From CAMYMQ01 sp963730305 (GTDB lineage: Bacteria > Pseudomonadota > Alphaproteobacteria > Bin65), in assembly GCA_963730305.1 (NCBI GenBank), contig CAVSRB010000004.1:372001-436000 (forward strand): DNA of 64,000 bases. Reading direction: 5' to 3'. The position numbers and the translations under genes are program-made. Positions 10,634-19,607 of this stretch are shown in pieces. How positions within the stretch are numbered: the first letter of the stretch is position 1; every line of letters begins with the position of its first letter. Under the pieces are notes generated by a model. It did not search any database. It saw nothing but the letters and a program-made list of their open reading frames with translations, and was not told where the DNA came from.

Positions 10634-11251
10634 ATGCTGCGTCTGTTCGTCGCCATCGGCCTTCCGGACCGGGTCCGGCAACGGCTCACCGCGCTCGAAC
10701 GCGGCATCCCCGGCGCGCGCTGGCTCCCCCCCGAGAACATGCACCTGACCCTGCGCTTCATCGGCGAGGTCAACGAGGGGCTGGCCGAGGACGCCGCCAG
10801 CGCCCTGTCCCACGTCCACGCCCCGGCCTTCTCGATGACCCTGGCCGGCGTCGGCCACTTCGGCCACCTCCAGCGCGCCAGCGCGGTCTGGGCCGGGGTC
10901 GAGGCCTGCCCGCCGCTCAACCGGCTGCGCGACAACGTCGAATCGGCGCTGGTCCGCGCCGGGTTCCGGCCCGAGGGACGCAAGTTCAAGCCCCATGTCA
11001 CCCTCGCCCGAATCCGCGGCGAGACCGGCCATCACCTGGCCAACTTCCTGGCCGAGCACAGCACCTTCCGCGAGGGGCCGGTGCCGGTCAACGCCTTCTC
11101 GCTGTTCGTCAGCCACCTGTCGCGCAGCGGCGCGATCTACGAGGCGGCCGAGACCTACCCGCTGGCCGGGCCGCTGCCCGTGGATGGCGAGGACGAGGAC
11201 GACGAGGACGCGACGGACTACGGCGTCGCCGCCAACCGCGCGCGGATATAG
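10634..11251 (+). CDS. thpR: RNA 2',3'-cyclic phosphodiesterase ThpR
   Basis: 205-residue 2H phosphoesterase, formerly called 2'-5' RNA ligase. Both catalytic HxTx motifs are visible: HLTLRFIGE and HVTLARIRGE. The start begins LRLFVAIGLP and has CAGGAGG upstream. The C-terminus ends in an acidic tail (DGEDEDDEDATDYG) and overlaps the convergent hydrolase gene by 34 bases. Family members open 2',3'-cyclic phosphates on RNA ends; the physiological substrate is not evident from context. Confidence 0.92.
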   Translation: MLRLFVAIGLPDRVRQRLTALERGIPGARWLPPENMHLTLRFIGEVNEGLAEDAASALSHVHAPAFSMTLAGVGHFGHLQRASAVWAGVEACPPLNRLRDNVESALVRAGFRPEGRKFKPHVTLARIRGETGHHLANFLAEHSTFREGPVPVNAFSLFVSHLSRSGAIYEAAETYPLAGPLPVDGEDEDDEDATDYGVAANRARI

Positions 11252-12128
11252 CGGGTGATCATCGGCCCGGCGATCCGGGCGAAGCAGGCCGAATAGGCGG
11301 TGCCGTGGTCGCGCCGCGGGCAGCGGTCGAACGTGACCAGCCGCACGCCGTCGAGCCGGGTCAGGAAGTTGAGCTCGCGCGGCCGGTTGTAGACGTCCTC
11401 GGGAAAGGCGAAGACCAGCGCGCGCAGCCGGCCGGCCTGGAGGATGTCCTTGACCTGCCGCGGCCGGATCTCGAAACGCCACCGGGGATAGCGCTGGGCC
11501 TCGTAGCGCGGCCCGGCGAAGGCCGGCGCGAAGGCGATCACCGCGTTGAACTTGGCGCCGAAGCGGCGTGCCGCGATCAGCGACGACCACGCCCCCGCCG
11601 ACTGGCCGAGCAGGAAGATGCGCGCCGCCGGCAGGCCCTTGGCCCGGTAGGCGTCGACCACCCGCTCGATCTCGCGCGCCCGCTTGTAGGTGTAGGAGCC
11701 CTGCCGGTCGCCGTCGACCGCGGTCGAGCACAGGTAGTGGACCCGCCAGTGCATCCGCCGCGCCACCGCCTCGACCACGGGCGGGATGTCGCTGCTGCGC
11801 CGGCACGGGTGGCGGCGCTGGGGCCGCGCGGTGCCGTGGTTGAAGATCAGCACGACGTCGTGGCGCGGGTCGGCGACCCGGACCGGGTCGGACGGGTCGA
11901 GCCCGCTCGGCGTCGGTGCCCGGCGCGGCGTGTCGGGGCGGCGGTCTTGCCGGTCGGTATCGCGGCTCGGTTGGTGTCCGGCCGATTGGTATCGGGCCGG
12001 TCGCGGTCGGTGGCGGGCGGACGCGCGGGCTGGACCGGCCCTTCGTAGGACTGGCCCCGGGCGGACGCGGCGCCCGCAACCAGCCCGGCCGCGAGCAGGA
12101 CGGCCGTCAACGCGCGGCTAGGCTTCAT
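11218..12128 (-). pseudogene. secreted alpha/beta hydrolase, frameshifted
   Basis: Two frames together make one protein. The upstream frame (from ATG 12128) encodes a signal peptide (MKPSRALTAVLLAAGLVAG, cleavage near ASA-RG) and an Asp/Pro/Arg-rich linker. The downstream frame encodes an alpha/beta-hydrolase core: DVVLIFNHGT, nucleophile elbow LLGQSAGAWSS, YIFAFPEDV-like strands and a histidine near HGTAYS. The core frame has no good start before a GTG at 11853, yet its family-like residues extend upstream of that GTG, so a small indel near 11935-11945 is likely. Target unknown. It is probably exported and coupled to the 105-residue gene upstream. Confidence 0.6.
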
Positions 12129-12435
12129 CGCGTCGCCAGCACACGAACCGGCCCGGCTCGAGCGACGTGCTCGCGTCGATCACCGCTTCGTTGTCGAACC
12201 CGGGCAGGTCTTGCAGCGTCCGCATCAGGTCCTCGACCCCCGGCGTCTCGCTCGCCACCGCGTAGCGCACCGTGGCCGTCTCCAGGATCCAGAACAAATC
12301 GTCTTCGGCCGGTCCGGCATCGATGGTCTCGAGCAACACCGCGTTGATGTCGTTCCAGGGAATGCTCACTTCGGATCCGTCGGCGCGCACGTGCACGACC
12401 CTTTCCGCGTCGACGCGGACCGATTCCCCCAGCAT
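12118..12435 (-). CDS. conserved 105-residue hypothetical protein
   Basis: Not a named family to me. The protein is compact and acidic: an N-terminal half with RVDAERVVHVRADG and SIPWNDINAVLLETIDAGP, then DDLFWILET, and an ending LQDLPGFDNEAVIDA with FVCWRR. It resembles a small beta-rich family of stand-alone proteins seen in proteobacteria. No signal peptide or membrane segment. Its end overlaps the start of the secreted hydrolase by 11 bases, suggesting coupled expression. Function unknown. Confidence 0.75.
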   Translation of the reverse strand: MLGESVRVDAERVVHVRADGSEVSIPWNDINAVLLETIDAGPAEDDLFWILETATVRYAVASETPGVEDLMRTLQDLPGFDNEAVIDASTSLEPGRFVCWRRDEA

Positions 12436-12454
12436 TCCCGTCCGTCTCCTCTTG

Positions 12455-13309
12455 TTATAGGCCGAAGCGGCGAAGCGTTCCCGACACCTGTTCGACGTAG
12501 CCGCCGCCGAACAGCCGGACGTGCACGAGCAACGGGTAAAGGTTTAATAAGTATATTCGCTCTTCTCGGAATAGTCGATCGATCGGACGGATCTCGGCGT
12601 ACCGTTCGAAGAAGGAGTCGCCGAAGGTGCCGAACAGAGTGGTGAAGGCGAGCTCGATCTCCGCGTCGGCAAAATAGATCGCCGGGTCGATCAGCGCGGC
12701 CAGCCGGCCGTCGCGCGGCAGCACGTTGCCGCCCCACACGTCGCCGTGGATCAGCGACGGGGTCGGCCGGCGCGGCAGCAGCTCGCCCAGCCGCGCCGCC
12801 AGCGCGTCGAGCCGGGCGCGGACCGGCGCCGGCAGCCGCCCCGCTTCGTGGGCCAGGTCGGCCATATAGAGCAGGCGCTGGTCGCGGAAGAAGTCGACCC
12901 AGTCGTCGGTCGGCGGGTTGGGCTGCGGCAGCGGGCCGATCAGGGTGTCGCGTTCGAGCCCGAAGCGCGGCGCGGTGACGGCGTGCAGCGCGGCGAGTTT
13001 CTCGGCGGCGTCGCGCTCGACAGACGCATCGATCCCGCCCGCGGTCGGCACGTATTCCATCACCAGCAAATCCGGTTCGGCGTGGAGCACCGCGGGCACC
13101 GGCACGTGGCCGGCAAGGGCGCGGAGCATCCAGGCCTCGATCTCGAGGTCCTCGCCGCCGCCGGCCTGCTTGGCCACGACCGAGCCGCCGTCGTCGAGAT
13201 GGACCCGCCAGCAGGCCGCGATGCAGCCGCCCGACAGCGCCTCGAAGCGCCCGGCGCGCACGCCGGTCACCCGCTCGACGGTCGCGGCGATCGCCGCCTG
13301 TCCGGTCAT
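12455..13309 (-). CDS. fructosamine/ketosamine-3-kinase family protein
   Basis: 284-residue kinase of the aminoglycoside-phosphotransferase fold. Visible are GGCIAACWRVHL in the N-lobe, a lysine in VVAKQA, LVMEYV at the hinge, the catalytic loop LIHGDVWGGNVL, and metal-binding ALIDPAIYFADAEIELAFT. The C-terminus (YLLNLYPLLVHVRLFGGGYV) matches the family. Members phosphorylate ketosamines to promote deglycation of proteins. The start at 13309 is preferred, with AGGGG just upstream. Confidence 0.92.
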   Translation of the reverse strand: MTGQAAIAATVERVTGVRAGRFEALSGGCIAACWRVHLDDGGSVVAKQAGGGEDLEIEAWMLRALAGHVPVPAVLHAEPDLLVMEYVPTAGGIDASVERDAAEKLAALHAVTAPRFGLERDTLIGPLPQPNPPTDDWVDFFRDQRLLYMADLAHEAGRLPAPVRARLDALAARLGELLPRRPTPSLIHGDVWGGNVLPRDGRLAALIDPAIYFADAEIELAFTTLFGTFGDSFFERYAEIRPIDRLFREERIYLLNLYPLLVHVRLFGGGYVEQVSGTLRRFGL

Positions 13310-13540
13310 GCCCTGCCCCTCGTGTCCGGACTCGATGGCCGACAGGGTGCGCCCTCGCACCGGCAAGGACAATGGCGCGCGGCCGCATGTCAGGGATTCG
13401 TGATCGGCATTCGCGCACGCGCTTTGTTAACGATTTGGGCGGGTTTTCGGGCCGGCCAGGACAGGCCGTCACAAGACTGGTGGACGACTTTCGCCCCGCC
13501 CCCGATATATAGAGTTGTATTTGCCCCGACACACGATCTA

Positions 13541-13569
13541 TTGACACAAACGGCCTTCCGATTTACCGT
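13541..13569 (+). promoter_or_regulatory. candidate sigma-70 promoter
   Basis: Consensus -35 TTGACA at 13541-13546, a 17-base spacer and a weak -10 (TACCGT, 13564-13569). It lies in an AT-rich stretch upstream of the decayed repeat-protein gene. The poor -10 keeps confidence low. Confidence 0.35.
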
Positions 13570-13637
13570 TTGTTTACTTGGAATTACTGCTTGATTATTA
13601 ACTTTCTCTGTTAGGCTGAAATTAACGATAAATATTA

Positions 13638-14902
13638 ATGGACGGGAACGAGACGCGAGACGGCGGCAGCACGACCGCCACGGCCCGGGACGACGGCACC
13701 GCCGCCGTCACTTCGGCGCGCGCCCAGTTCGAGGCCGCGGCCCGTCCCGGTGCGCCCGTCCGGCGGCCCGCCAGCCCGGCGGCCGAAGCCGTGTTCGACC
13801 GGCTCGACTGGAGCGGCGCGGTCGGCGCCACCGTCCAGGCGCGCGACGGTCCACATGGACGGCCGGCGCGACGGCGCCCGCGAGGTGCTGATGTACGACC
13901 TCGACGAGACCGGCCTGCTCGCCTGCCGCGACGACGGCGCGGACGGCGAGACGGTGGCGCTCCACTTCGTCTCGGCCAGCAGCCGCGACGCCTATGAGCG
14001 GGTGCTGCGCAGCGTCGGCTATCTCAACCGCGCGGACGAACCGCACACCGGCGCGCGCCGCTTCGCCGTCGAGGTGGTCGACGCCACCGGCTTCCCGGTC
14101 CAGGTCGGCGAGCGGACCCTGTGGGTCGACGCCAAGGCCGCGGCCACGGTGCGTGAGCCCGCCGTCCAGGAACCGGCGGCCCCAGCAGCCCGCGCCACAG
14201 GAGCCCGCGGTCGCCGACGTCGCCGCGAGCGCCGAGGCGTTCGACACGCTGGCCCCCGAGGTGATCCGCTTCGACGTCGACAATCACGTCCTCGACGCGG
14301 CGACCGGCTTCGACGACGCCGCCTTCGCCGCCCGGGCCGAGGCGTCGGCCGCACGGTCCCCGAGGCGGTCCCGGTGCGCCCCGTTCCCGTGCGCACCGCC
14401 CCGGCGCGCAGAGCCCCGCCGGCACCGGAACCCGCCCCGCGCGGGCAATGGCCGACGACACCGACGGCGACCGCTTCGCCGCGCGCTACGGCGACACCGG
14501 CTACTGGGTCCACCGTCCGGCGCCGGCCGAGGTCGAGGAGACGGCGGCGCCCGTCCCGTCGCTGTTCGGCGACGGCGCCACGATCTACCACATCTATCGC
14601 CCGGCCGGCGCGAACGCCGAGGGGCGCACCCGACGCCATGCCGCGGCCCTGGTCGCCGACGCGCCGGTCTCCTTCGCCCACGGCGAGCGCGGCTTCCGCG
14701 TCTTCCGCCATCCCGCCGCCGCCGGCCGGCCGCTCCGGCGGCGCCGGCGCGCCACCCGCCCGCGACGGCCGATCGCGACGCGCTGCACTTCGCCGACCTG
14801 TTCGAGGGCGATGTCGATCCCAACGGGCTCGAACGCGATCCGGTCAAGGACGCCGAGCGCGACTTCCTGTTCGGCCTAGACCGGAACCAGGCCGCCGCGT
14901 AA
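13638..14902 (+). pseudogene. decayed repeat protein with cadherin-like segment
   Basis: Coding character moves through the three frames about five times (near 13840, 14180, 14350, 14440 and 14735). Joined, the product begins MDGNETRDGG and has a bacterial cadherin/VCBS-like segment (YERVLRSVGYLNRADEPHTG then RFAVEVVDATG). Pro/Gln-rich linkers follow, then three degenerate units sharing a Gly-x-x-Tyr/Phe-x-Val/Ile-x-Arg-Pro pattern (GYWVHRPAP, TIYHIYRPAG, GFRVFRHPA). It ends near LHFADLFEGD. It was probably a surface or secreted protein. Clustered breaks suggest real decay, though assembly error contributes elsewhere in this window. Confidence 0.55.
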
Positions 14903-15262
14903 GCGTCCAGGTTCGCTTGTCTCCAACTTGCCTCAGGCAAGCGCGCCGATTGCGCGTTCAAGCATCGACCACAGCGCCCCATCCCGCGCCCTGCTGGTCA
15001 TCCGGCAAGATAGAAGTCGCGCCCGGTCGAACCGACGCCGCTGCGGCTTGGCGATCTAATCCCGCGACAGCTCAACCGGATTGCTTCGGCGGCGGATCAT
15101 TGATCGGGAAATGGTCCGTCCGGCATGTCTGGTGGCCGCGGCTTGCAACGCGGCAAATTCGATGCGTCGACGGCCATATGTCAAGTTGACCGAGGTCAAT
15201 GCGCGGTTCGGCGTGGCTGTGGCCTTAAGACAAGCAAGATCGACGAAACAGGGGTCGCTTAG
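14903..15262. other. intergenic gap, no gene recognised
   Basis: About 360 bases between the decayed gene and the secreted unknown. Only a short inverted repeat (CTTGCCTCAGGCAAG near 14929-14943) stands out. No convincing frame or RNA gene was seen. Confidence 0.5.
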
Positions 15263-15877
15263 ATGGATCGGGGTCGCAATTCGGGACTAAGGGTCGTAGC
15301 GCTTGGCGTGGTGGCGGGGATCGCCGCCTTGGCTTTGGGAACGCCGGCGAGCGCGGAGTCAAAATATCTCAAGCTGGTGAAGGTTAGCCGGTTCGTTAAT
15401 CCGGTTATCGTGTCCGGGAAAACCAACGGCAATTGCAGGAACGTCGTTCAAACGAAGAACCTCAAGCAAGGCCACGTCGATCTTGTCTTCAAAGACCTGG
15501 CGCGGAATTGTAACAACCTTTTCGCGGTATCCTATTCGTACAGCATTCCGCCAGCGATCCTGCAAACAGGCCGGAAGTACAGGCTGAGTTACAAGATCGA
15601 ACGCTTGCAGCATCGCGGGCCGAACCAGATGAATGTCGGCGCGAGTGTCGCCGCCGGCTGCAGGCATCCCACAAAAAAGCTGGCCAACAACGTCGTCGTC
15701 TCCAACGGCAGCCCGCGTGAAAGAAAGGCGTCGGGGCTCCGGTCGTGGAACGGATGCACGGGCAACGACCTGTTCGTTATCAGTTTTTCCGTTGGGAATT
15801 GTGCGGGACAGGGCCGGTGTGTCAGGTTCGACTATTTCTATCGGACAATGAAGGGAAAGCCACCGCCCCTCAAGTGA
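15263..15877 (+). CDS. secreted cysteine-containing hypothetical protein
   Basis: 204 residues, no family recognised. A clear signal peptide (residues about 1-31, hydrophobic VVALGVVAGIAALALG, ending TPASA-ES) precedes a basic, beta-rich mature part with about six cysteines (NCRN, NCNN, GCRHP, GCTG, NCAGQGRC), likely disulfide-bonded in the periplasm or outside. Base composition is visibly less GC-rich than the flanks and codon choice is less biased, hinting at acquisition by transfer. It is followed by an equally unusual membrane protein on the same strand. Confidence 0.7.
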   Translation: MDRGRNSGLRVVALGVVAGIAALALGTPASAESKYLKLVKVSRFVNPVIVSGKTNGNCRNVVQTKNLKQGHVDLVFKDLARNCNNLFAVSYSYSIPPAILQTGRKYRLSYKIERLQHRGPNQMNVGASVAAGCRHPTKKLANNVVVSNGSPRERKASGLRSWNGCTGNDLFVISFSVGNCAGQGRCVRFDYFYRTMKGKPPPLK

Positions 15878-15993
15878 TGGCCGTTCCGCAATAGGTGCTT
15901 CGATCCGCCTTCTGGTCGATGAGCAGCATGGTGCTGAATGCCGCGCCCGAGATGACCCAGGACCGACGATAAGTGATGGGGGAAGGGCCTTCC

Positions 15994-16971
15994 ATGGAAC
16001 CGATCCGTTGGGATATCGAGATCTCGGTCTTGACCAACCGGCGCGTTTGGCTGGATCTCCTCAAGGTCGCTCTGATCGTCTACATGCTCGTTTTGTTATT
16101 GCTTGGAATACCGCTCGGCGTCGCGGGCGAATGGCAGGCGCTGGGCAAGTTCGCCATCGGATTCCCGGTCCTGATCGTGGGCCTGTTCCTGATCGGCATC
16201 CTTGGCCTGACGGCGCTCACCGGGAACCGCTTCCGTCTGCACTATGAAATCGACGACGACGGGGCGACCTGTACCGTGACCGACCAAAGGGCGCGCGCGG
16301 TCGGGCGCGGCGCCGCGCTCATCGGCATGATGATGGGCAGTCTCGCGACCACCGGCGCCGGGCTGGCGACAATTGCAGGCGAGAGCCGGGTGGCTTTCTG
16401 GTCGCGGATCGGGCGCGCGCGCTACCACCGACGTCGGCACGTGATCGACCTGCAGGGCAGCTGGCGCAGCCTGCTGGTGATCTATTGCCCGCCGGAGCTT
16501 TATGAACGCGTCGCCAAGCTGATTTCGGAAAGGCTTGCGGCGGACCAACACCTGGGCACCGCGAAGCCGGGGCCCTCACGCCTGTCGTTGCTGCTGTGGA
16601 GCGCCGCCGTCATCCTGGCCTGCCTGCCGCTGTTCGCCCTGCCTTTCCCGTTCAGGATCGGCGTTGCGGTACCGATCTTTCTGCTCTGCTTCGCCGTGGG
16701 GTCGGTGTGGTTGGTGCGCGCCCTCGGCTATGCCGTGCTTCTGGGTGTCGCGGCAGCGGTCTACCAGATCGTCGCCGCCGGACTGCAGCGCCACAAAGGC
16801 AGCATCGGCACGATGCACTACGACTATAGCGGGTTCGACAGTCTCCGCGGCGACCGCTGGGGGGCGATCATCATCGCAGGGGTCGGGCTGGTGTTCCTAA
16901 CCTGGTTCGCGATCCGAACCGTCCGCGGCCGGGGGCCTGCGGCGTTCGAGCGCGACATCACCCCGGATTGA
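15994..16971 (+). CDS. multi-pass membrane hypothetical protein
   Basis: 325 residues, no family recognised. Two hydrophobic helices (about 25-50 and 55-80) are followed by a soluble stretch (about 85-200, containing RLHYEIDDDGATCTV), further helices around 205-265, and a last helix near 290-310. The soluble portion resembles PH-like domains of small membrane proteins, but this is only an impression. ATG 15994 is chosen because GGGGAAGGG sits just upstream; ATG 15973 is possible. Same strand and similar lower-GC character as the secreted gene upstream. Confidence 0.65.
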   Translation: MEPIRWDIEISVLTNRRVWLDLLKVALIVYMLVLLLLGIPLGVAGEWQALGKFAIGFPVLIVGLFLIGILGLTALTGNRFRLHYEIDDDGATCTVTDQRARAVGRGAALIGMMMGSLATTGAGLATIAGESRVAFWSRIGRARYHRRRHVIDLQGSWRSLLVIYCPPELYERVAKLISERLAADQHLGTAKPGPSRLSLLLWSAAVILACLPLFALPFPFRIGVAVPIFLLCFAVGSVWLVRALGYAVLLGVAAAVYQIVAAGLQRHKGSIGTMHYDYSGFDSLRGDRWGAIIIAGVGLVFLTWFAIRTVRGRGPAAFERDITPD

Positions 16972-16996
16972 CCGGAGCCGCGCCCGTCGATCCCCG

Positions 16997-18694
16997 TCAG
17001 GAGGTCCAGGACGCCCCTCCGCCAGCCGGCACGCCGAACCCGGCTACGATGGTCAGCACCCGTTCGACGTCGGCGGGCAGTCCATCGCCGCGCCAGCAGA
17101 CGTGTTCGTCGGGTCTCAGCAGCACCAGCGGCCGCTCGTAGAGCCGCGCGGCGTGCGGGTCGTCGATGGCGACGACGTCCAGGCGGACGCCGAGCCGGTC
17201 CGCCGCCGCCTGGAAGGCGCTCGCGTCGAGCCGGTCGGCGTCGAAGTCGAGCAGGGTGAAGCCGCGGCCGAGCCGGTCGAACAGCGCCGTGCCGTCGGCG
17301 AGATAGACCGCCGGCGGCCGCGCGCCGGGCGCCGTGGTCGGGCGGTAGTGGAGCGGATCGTCGCCCGACGCCTCGTCGGCTTGCCCCTCGTTGTTCGACT
17401 GGGCGCCAGCCTCGCCGATCACCACCGGCGAGCCGTCGTAGCGGTAGCCCATCTCGATGCCGTAGCTCTCGTTCTCGGCGTTGCCGATCGCCGCGACCTT
17501 GGCGGCGCACGTGGCGCGCGCCCGCTCGCCCGCTTCCCCGTCCGCCTCCAGATCGTCGGGCCAGACCTTGCCGACCGCCAGCCGGGTCTCGGCGTGCTGC
17601 TTCGCCGCCGCGCAGTTGCGGATGCCGACCGGCCGACGCTCGGCCTCGTAGGCGTCGAGCAGCCCCGGTCCGCCCCACCCGGAAGCCACCGCGGCGAGCA
17701 TCCAGCCGAGCCCGTAGGCGTCGCCGATGCCGGTGTTCATGCCGTAGCCGCCGGTCGGGATGTACTGGTGCGCCGAATCGCCGGCCAGGAACACGCGGCC
17801 CTTCCGGTAGCGCTCGGCGACCAGCAGGTTGTTGAACCAGGTCGGGTCCTGCAGCAACTCGAAGTCGAAGTCGCGGCCGACGAAGCGGCGCACGGTCTGG
17901 TAGGGATCGGGCGCGCCGTCCGCCGGCGCGAAGGAGTGGAGCGTGTAGCGCTCGCGGCCGTCCTGGCTGATCAGGGTGCCGTGGACCGGCGACTGGTAGT
18001 GCCAGGCCGGCCCCCACGGTTCGAGGATGTCCTTGTCGGCCGAGCGGAAGTGGACGCTGTAGCGCTGGCGGATGTTGGCCGCGCCGTCGAGGCCGATGCC
18101 GAGCGCCTGGCGGACCCGGCTGCCGCCGCCGTCGCAGCCGGCGAGCCAGTCGGCGCGGATGGTGCGCGTCGCGCCGGTCTCGGCGTCCTCGACCGTGGCG
18201 GTCACGCCGGCCGCGTCCTGCGTCAGGCCGGTGAACTTCCAGCCATAGTGGAGCGAGACCAGCGGCGAGGCGGCGGCGATGTCGCGCAGCAGCGGCTCGA
18301 CCACGATCTGGGAGATGCGGATCGCCGGCTCCAGCGACTGGGTGCCGTCGTTGAGGGCGCGATAGGCGGCGCGGACGTCGTCGGGCGGCGGATAGACGAA
18401 GCGGTGGATCTCGTGCCCGGTCAGCCCGGTCACCCAGGACACGTCGAGGCAGATGTCGCCGGGCACGCCCGCCGCGGCGACGCGTTCGGCGATGCCGAGC
18501 CGGCGGAAGATCTCCATCGTCCGGCCGTTGGTGATGTCCATCTTGGGGTGGCGGGTCGTCGTCGCGTTGCGCTCGACCACGGCGCAGCGCACGCCGTGGT
18601 GCGCCAGCACGATCGACAGCGTCAGCCCGACGGGGCCGGCGCCGACGATCAGGATCGGGGTGTCATCGGGCGGGGCGGCGGTGAGGTCAGTCAT
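16997..18694 (-). CDS. FAD-dependent aromatic monooxygenase
   Basis: 565-residue class A flavoprotein hydroxylase of the MhpA/PheA/TfdB type. Features: N-terminal FAD-binding ILIVGAGPVGLTLSIVLAHHG, the DG motif region LAGCDGGGSRVRQALG, the GD motif VFLAGDSAHQYIPTGGYGMNTGIGDAYGLGWML, and a C-terminal thioredoxin-like domain (about 410-560). Such enzymes hydroxylate phenolic or polycyclic aromatic substrates using NAD(P)H. It is last in a four-gene minus-strand cluster with a dehalogenase, hydratase and SDR, consistent with catabolism. The precise substrate cannot be told. Confidence 0.9.
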   Translation of the reverse strand: MTDLTAAPPDDTPILIVGAGPVGLTLSIVLAHHGVRCAVVERNATTTRHPKMDITNGRTMEIFRRLGIAERVAAAGVPGDICLDVSWVTGLTGHEIHRFVYPPPDDVRAAYRALNDGTQSLEPAIRISQIVVEPLLRDIAAASPLVSLHYGWKFTGLTQDAAGVTATVEDAETGATRTIRADWLAGCDGGGSRVRQALGIGLDGAANIRQRYSVHFRSADKDILEPWGPAWHYQSPVHGTLISQDGRERYTLHSFAPADGAPDPYQTVRRFVGRDFDFELLQDPTWFNNLLVAERYRKGRVFLAGDSAHQYIPTGGYGMNTGIGDAYGLGWMLAAVASGWGGPGLLDAYEAERRPVGIRNCAAAKQHAETRLAVGKVWPDDLEADGEAGERARATCAAKVAAIGNAENESYGIEMGYRYDGSPVVIGEAGAQSNNEGQADEASGDDPLHYRPTTAPGARPPAVYLADGTALFDRLGRGFTLLDFDADRLDASAFQAAADRLGVRLDVVAIDDPHAARLYERPLVLLRPDEHVCWRGDGLPADVERVLTIVAGFGVPAGGGASWTS

Positions 18695-18776
18695 GCTGCG
18701 GGGCGTCGTCCGTGGTGGTTCCCCTCCCCCCTGAAGAAGGGAGGAGGTCAATTAGGATCGAGCTGACATCTGCCGC

Positions 18777-19595
18777 TTAGTTCAGGAAGATGTCCGGCAG
18801 CAGCGGCTTGCTCGGATCGACGGCGTAGCCCGACAGGTCGGTGACGCCTTCCTCGGCCAGCACCTCCTCGTCGATGAAGAAGTTGCCGGTGCAGCCCTTG
18901 GCCGGGCGGGTCAGGACGGCGTGGGCGGCGTCGGCCATGATCTCGGGCTTGCGGCCGTTGCCGAGGTCGACGCCGGGGATCATCGCGATCGCCGCCGTGG
19001 CGATCAGGGTCGCCGGCCACAGCGCGTTGATGGCGATGCCCTCGTCCTCGAACTCCGCCGACATGCCGAGCACGCACATGCTCATGCCGTACTTGGCCAT
19101 CGTGTAGGCGGTGTGGTTGCGGAACCACTTGGGGTCCAGGTTCAGCGGCGAGGCCAGGGTCAGCACATGCGGGTTCTCCGCCTGGCGCAGGTGCGGGATG
19201 CAGGCCTGGGTCGTGGCGAAGGTGCCGCGCGCGTTGATCTGGTGCATCAGGTCGTAGCGCTTCATCGGCGTCTGCATCGTGCCGGTCAGGCTGATCGCGC
19301 TGGCGTTGTTCACGCAGATGTCGATGCCGCCGAAGGTCTCGACCGTCTGCGCGACCGCCGCGGCGATCTGGTCCTCGTCGCGGATGTCGCACTGGATGCC
19401 GAGGCCCTTGCCGCCGGCCGCGTCCATGTCGGCGGCGGCGGTGTGGATCGTGCCGGGCAGCTTGGGATGCGGCTCGACCGTCTTGGCCGCGATCACGACG
19501 TTGGCGCCGTCCCGCGCGGCGCGCACGCCGATCGCGTGGCCGATGCCGCGGGTGCCGCCGGTGATGAACAGGGTCTTGCCCTGGAGCGTCGCCAT
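18777..19595 (-). CDS. SDR oxidoreductase, HSDL2-like
   Basis: 272-residue short-chain dehydrogenase. The cofactor motif TGGTRGIG, the NNAS motif (CVNNASAISLTG), a catalytic Ser in LTLASPLN and the YTMAK active site are all present. The strings DPKWFRNHTAYTMAKYGMS and GNFFIDEEVLAEEGV are characteristic of hydroxysteroid-dehydrogenase-like 2 proteins, here without the SCP2 tail. AGGAGG precedes the start, inside the end of the hydratase gene. Probably oxidises a hydroxyacyl or alcohol intermediate in the cluster's pathway (inference). Confidence 0.9.
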   Translation of the reverse strand: MATLQGKTLFITGGTRGIGHAIGVRAARDGANVVIAAKTVEPHPKLPGTIHTAAADMDAAGGKGLGIQCDIRDEDQIAAAVAQTVETFGGIDICVNNASAISLTGTMQTPMKRYDLMHQINARGTFATTQACIPHLRQAENPHVLTLASPLNLDPKWFRNHTAYTMAKYGMSMCVLGMSAEFEDEGIAINALWPATLIATAAIAMIPGVDLGNGRKPEIMADAAHAVLTRPAKGCTGNFFIDEEVLAEEGVTDLSGYAVDPSKPLLPDIFLN

Positions 19596-19607
19596 CGGTG
19601 TGTCCTC

